NCBI GenBank assembly: GCA_013397865.1
Contig: VZTI01000691.1
Coordinates: 1,425,147 to 1,489,146, forward strand
Direction of reading: 5' to 3'
Source of the DNA: Struthidea cinerea
Lineage: Eukaryota; Chordata; Aves; Passeriformes; Corcoracidae
Length of the DNA stretch: 64,000 nucleotides
Shown: in pieces, positions 61,381-64,000 of the stretch
How the letters are laid out: the number at the start of each line of letters is the position of its first letter
Position numbering within the stretch: the first letter of the stretch is position 1
The notes under the pieces: model-generated
Told to the model about the DNA's origin: nothing
What the model saw: the letters and a program-made list of their open reading frames with translations, nothing else
Databases searched by the model: none
Program-made: the position numbers and the translations under genes

Positions 61381-64000
61381 CAGGAGAAGTTTGTATGGTC
61401 AGAGCTCTTGAGTATTTATCAATTGCCTTAATGAGCATACTTCTACGTTTTATTACTGAAATATATTTCAATACCAAGTTATCAAAATGACATTAAATGC
61501 ATACCAGCTTAACTAAGATGATCTTCTTAATAATGCAATCATATTCTGATTTTCTTCATTTATAGTCATTAAGTTAATTTGATGACCTAGCTAAATGATT
61601 GCATCTGTCACAAAAATACAGTTCTTATAATTATTCATAAATCAAAGCCATGCCACTCCCCAACAAAAACTTGGATCAATTTTTTAATTTTTAATATTTT
61701 TTAAAATGCCTAGAACAATGTTTTACACTGTAAAAAGATATTCTAGGCACTATGTCACCAAAGATATTTTAAAAAGATGATTCAATTAATACATAACTAT
61801 ATTTGAATATTTCATGTGTTTACAGAAATATTTAATGGAATTAGATTCAATGAACTTCAAATAGTGAGTAGAAATAAATTATTGCATCCTTACTGTCAAA
61901 GCAAATTCAGGTTTTGTATTCATCCTCTGTTGAGCCTTTTAGCTTATTTCAGTTTTTAAATCACACACAATAGAGCTTTAGGGGCCTGCATCTCTGTGAT
62001 TTATAATACAAAGGAACAATTATTTCTGCAGGTAAAATTGTGCTTTTTGAAAAAGGTAAGATAAACAGATGTGCCTAAAGCATCCTTAGAAAATCATGGG
62101 GAAATGGCTAAATGTATTACAAATAGCAATAATAATAAAAAATACAGCCATCAACTGTCTAAAGTACTTTGTGAGCATTTACGTGTCTACTTCTATGATT
62201 CAAGTGGCTGTAAAAAACCTGAGAACAGAAAGCCAAAACCTTTTGGATAATCCCTTAAGCCCCCAAACAATAAACAGGAACAGGTTCTGGCATGTAATTT
62301 ATCAAGCTGTGAAGTTTCTATTCTTATGAACAAAAACCTAGTAAAACAAAAATAAATGAATAATGTGAGCACAGTCTTGGGAAAAGTTGAATTTCTTTAA
62401 AAAACCTTTAGCATCCTTTCTCCAAGTCCTTAAATCAAGGCATTTACATATAGACCAATAGTAAATATGTTTTAACTGCACACAGATGAACATAGAAAAA
62501 AATCTTTAGTTCTATTCCTTGACTTTACAAGAACTTCTGGAATTACAAAGGTTTCCTTGTTTGACCTAAAATTTTCTTTGGCAAAGGTTTTACAAGCATT
62601 AGTATTTACTCATTTATATGCAGCCGAAAAAAATGTCTGTAGCATTCCAGAGTGTGAACACTGTATTAACTACATTCTAAACACCCATAAATATTACAGG
62701 ATTGTTAAAAAAAAGGTTGTTAACACTTCTCAGAAGATTCTTTTTCTGGTCTGTGTGAGTCTTCATCATGCTCAGTGTAGCCTTGATGGTATCCATAGTA
62801 TTCCTTGCTAAACAAAACAACAAAACCAGCACAGGAGCAGTTGTCCTATGAGATTAATTGTTATATAGTCTACTAAAATGAAAAAAATAAAGCCCAATTT
62901 CCAAATTACTTTTTACAAAAAGCTTTCAAGGACTATTCCCTTTACACAAATAAGCACACTTCATAGTTCACATGAATTTGGGTCAGTACAGATTTCCCAA
63001 TGTCTTGCACTTTGTGTTGGTGTAAGGTGTTGTTTGTTTATTTGTTTATGTGCTTGTTCTGTGCATCCCAAACCCAAAGCTCATGTGAAGGCTCCAATTA
63101 CTGCACCTGTGCTTCAGGTTTTGTGTAGCTTATCGTCTCATTTCTAAGTTTCAAGCTAAAATTAATCAATTTAGCTTCTTTGAAAGAAAAATATGCAACT
63201 TGGTTTTCTCTCAGAGAAACGTGCTGTAATAACTTACAGTTTTTCAAAAGGAAACTTGAGGTGTGCAATTTTAATGATGGTTATACTTCAGAAGTAATAA
63301 CTTTTCTGTTGCTTTTGCACGTTCTAAACTATATTCAACTTTTTGACTCAAAATGGAAAGGAAGAGGCCTTGCCTGATAGCTCTAGAGGAGGGTTTATGT
63401 TCTTAAATGTCAGTGACATATTATAAAATAGTTAACTGTTGAAGGTTCCTGTCATAGAATTTTTTTGACTGATTATCATTTTGTGACATGCCACCCCTCA
63501 GCTAATTTTCACAGGATATGTTTTGTTCTTCGGCTGATTTTGCCCCAGTGGTATTGAAAGTCACTTTCTTAGATTTCCTCTTTGTGAAAAGTGGGTTTGT
63601 TCTGATTTTGACCTTCATGTTAAGGACATATTTATTTAACTCTGTTTTTCCACCTCCCACTTGCAGTCAGCTGTGTTGTGTTCATATGATCTCCCAGCCA
63701 CAGCCACAGGACTCCTCTCACAGTCTGCAGTGACATGTCTTCTGAGAATTGCACATTTCTCTGCACAATTAGAGCTTCAAATAGTCTGTGTCACATGTAG
63801 CCAAGGCCTGTGACAGCTGTCACTCAGGAATACTCTTCCTGACACGGAGAGATTATAACCTCACAGATCATGCAGTTTTTATTATTTGTATTTAACAATC
63901 CTCCAGTGGGAAATAATAGCTGCAGTTTTCCTTATGCTTTATCTTGGTGCAAGGTTGGAGCTTGTAATCACATGTACATTTCTAGCTTCCTTAAACAAGA
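61381..64000. other. AT-rich stretch without a recognisable gene
   Basis: Open frames up to 89 codons without recognisable content. No repeat family was identified. Confidence 0.55.

Noticed and set aside
1..64000. CRISPR arrays, operons, prokaryotic insertion sequences or tRNA/rRNA genes
   Set aside because: No regularly spaced repeats, no densely packed long open frames, and no cloverleaf or rRNA-like sequence noticed; the repeat content is vertebrate.

Overview
The window looks like nuclear DNA from a bird, and no protein-coding gene in it can be supported. It is AT-rich, full of stop codons in all frames, and CpG-poor outside two short patches. The bird assignment rests on interspersed repeats. 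CR1 retrotransposon fragments include the typical avian CR1 3' end at 54522-54635 and a piece with readable reverse-transcriptase-ORF sequence at 42650-43055. There is a complete-looking retroviral solo LTR at 20231-20517 with a perfect 5-bp target duplication. Several much older amniote repeats (MIR/CORE-SINE-like and archaic CR1) match forms known from turtles, crocodilians and birds. The species cannot be determined from this. The window could be a large intron or an intergenic desert.

Layout. 1-8435: unique AT-rich DNA. 8436-13352: unique DNA with two MIR-like relics and one ancient repeat related to a turtle/crocodile family. 13353-18420: two speculative elements (a possible old LTR insertion and a possible small exon) and an AT-rich inverted/direct repeat cluster at 17353-17510. 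18420-22016: an archaic CR1 piece, the solo LTR and a third MIR-like relic. 22017-42649: mostly unique sequence with an AAATA microsatellite (26037-26109), a speculative GC-AG exon (26372-26465) and a perfect 35-bp tandem duplication (31897-31966). 42650-50430: the minus-strand CR1 fragment, short tandem duplications, a long degraded plus-strand CR1 relic (49258-50022) and possible further CR1 stubs. 50431-64000: the avian CR1 3' end, an ancient repeat near 56.7 kb, a CpG-richer island at 58965-59480, and a 155-codon open frame at 60896-61360 in sequence that could be conserved non-coding DNA.

No operon, prokaryotic mobile element, CRISPR array, rRNA or recognisable tRNA is visible. The listed open frames (60-170 codons) are compatible with chance for this length and composition, or lie in repeats or GC-rich patches. 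No previously undescribed system could be demonstrated. The points most worth a second look are the solo LTR, the CpG-rich island, the two candidate exons and the 60.8-61.4 kb open-frame element. Repeat family assignments come from remembered consensus patterns, not from a database search.
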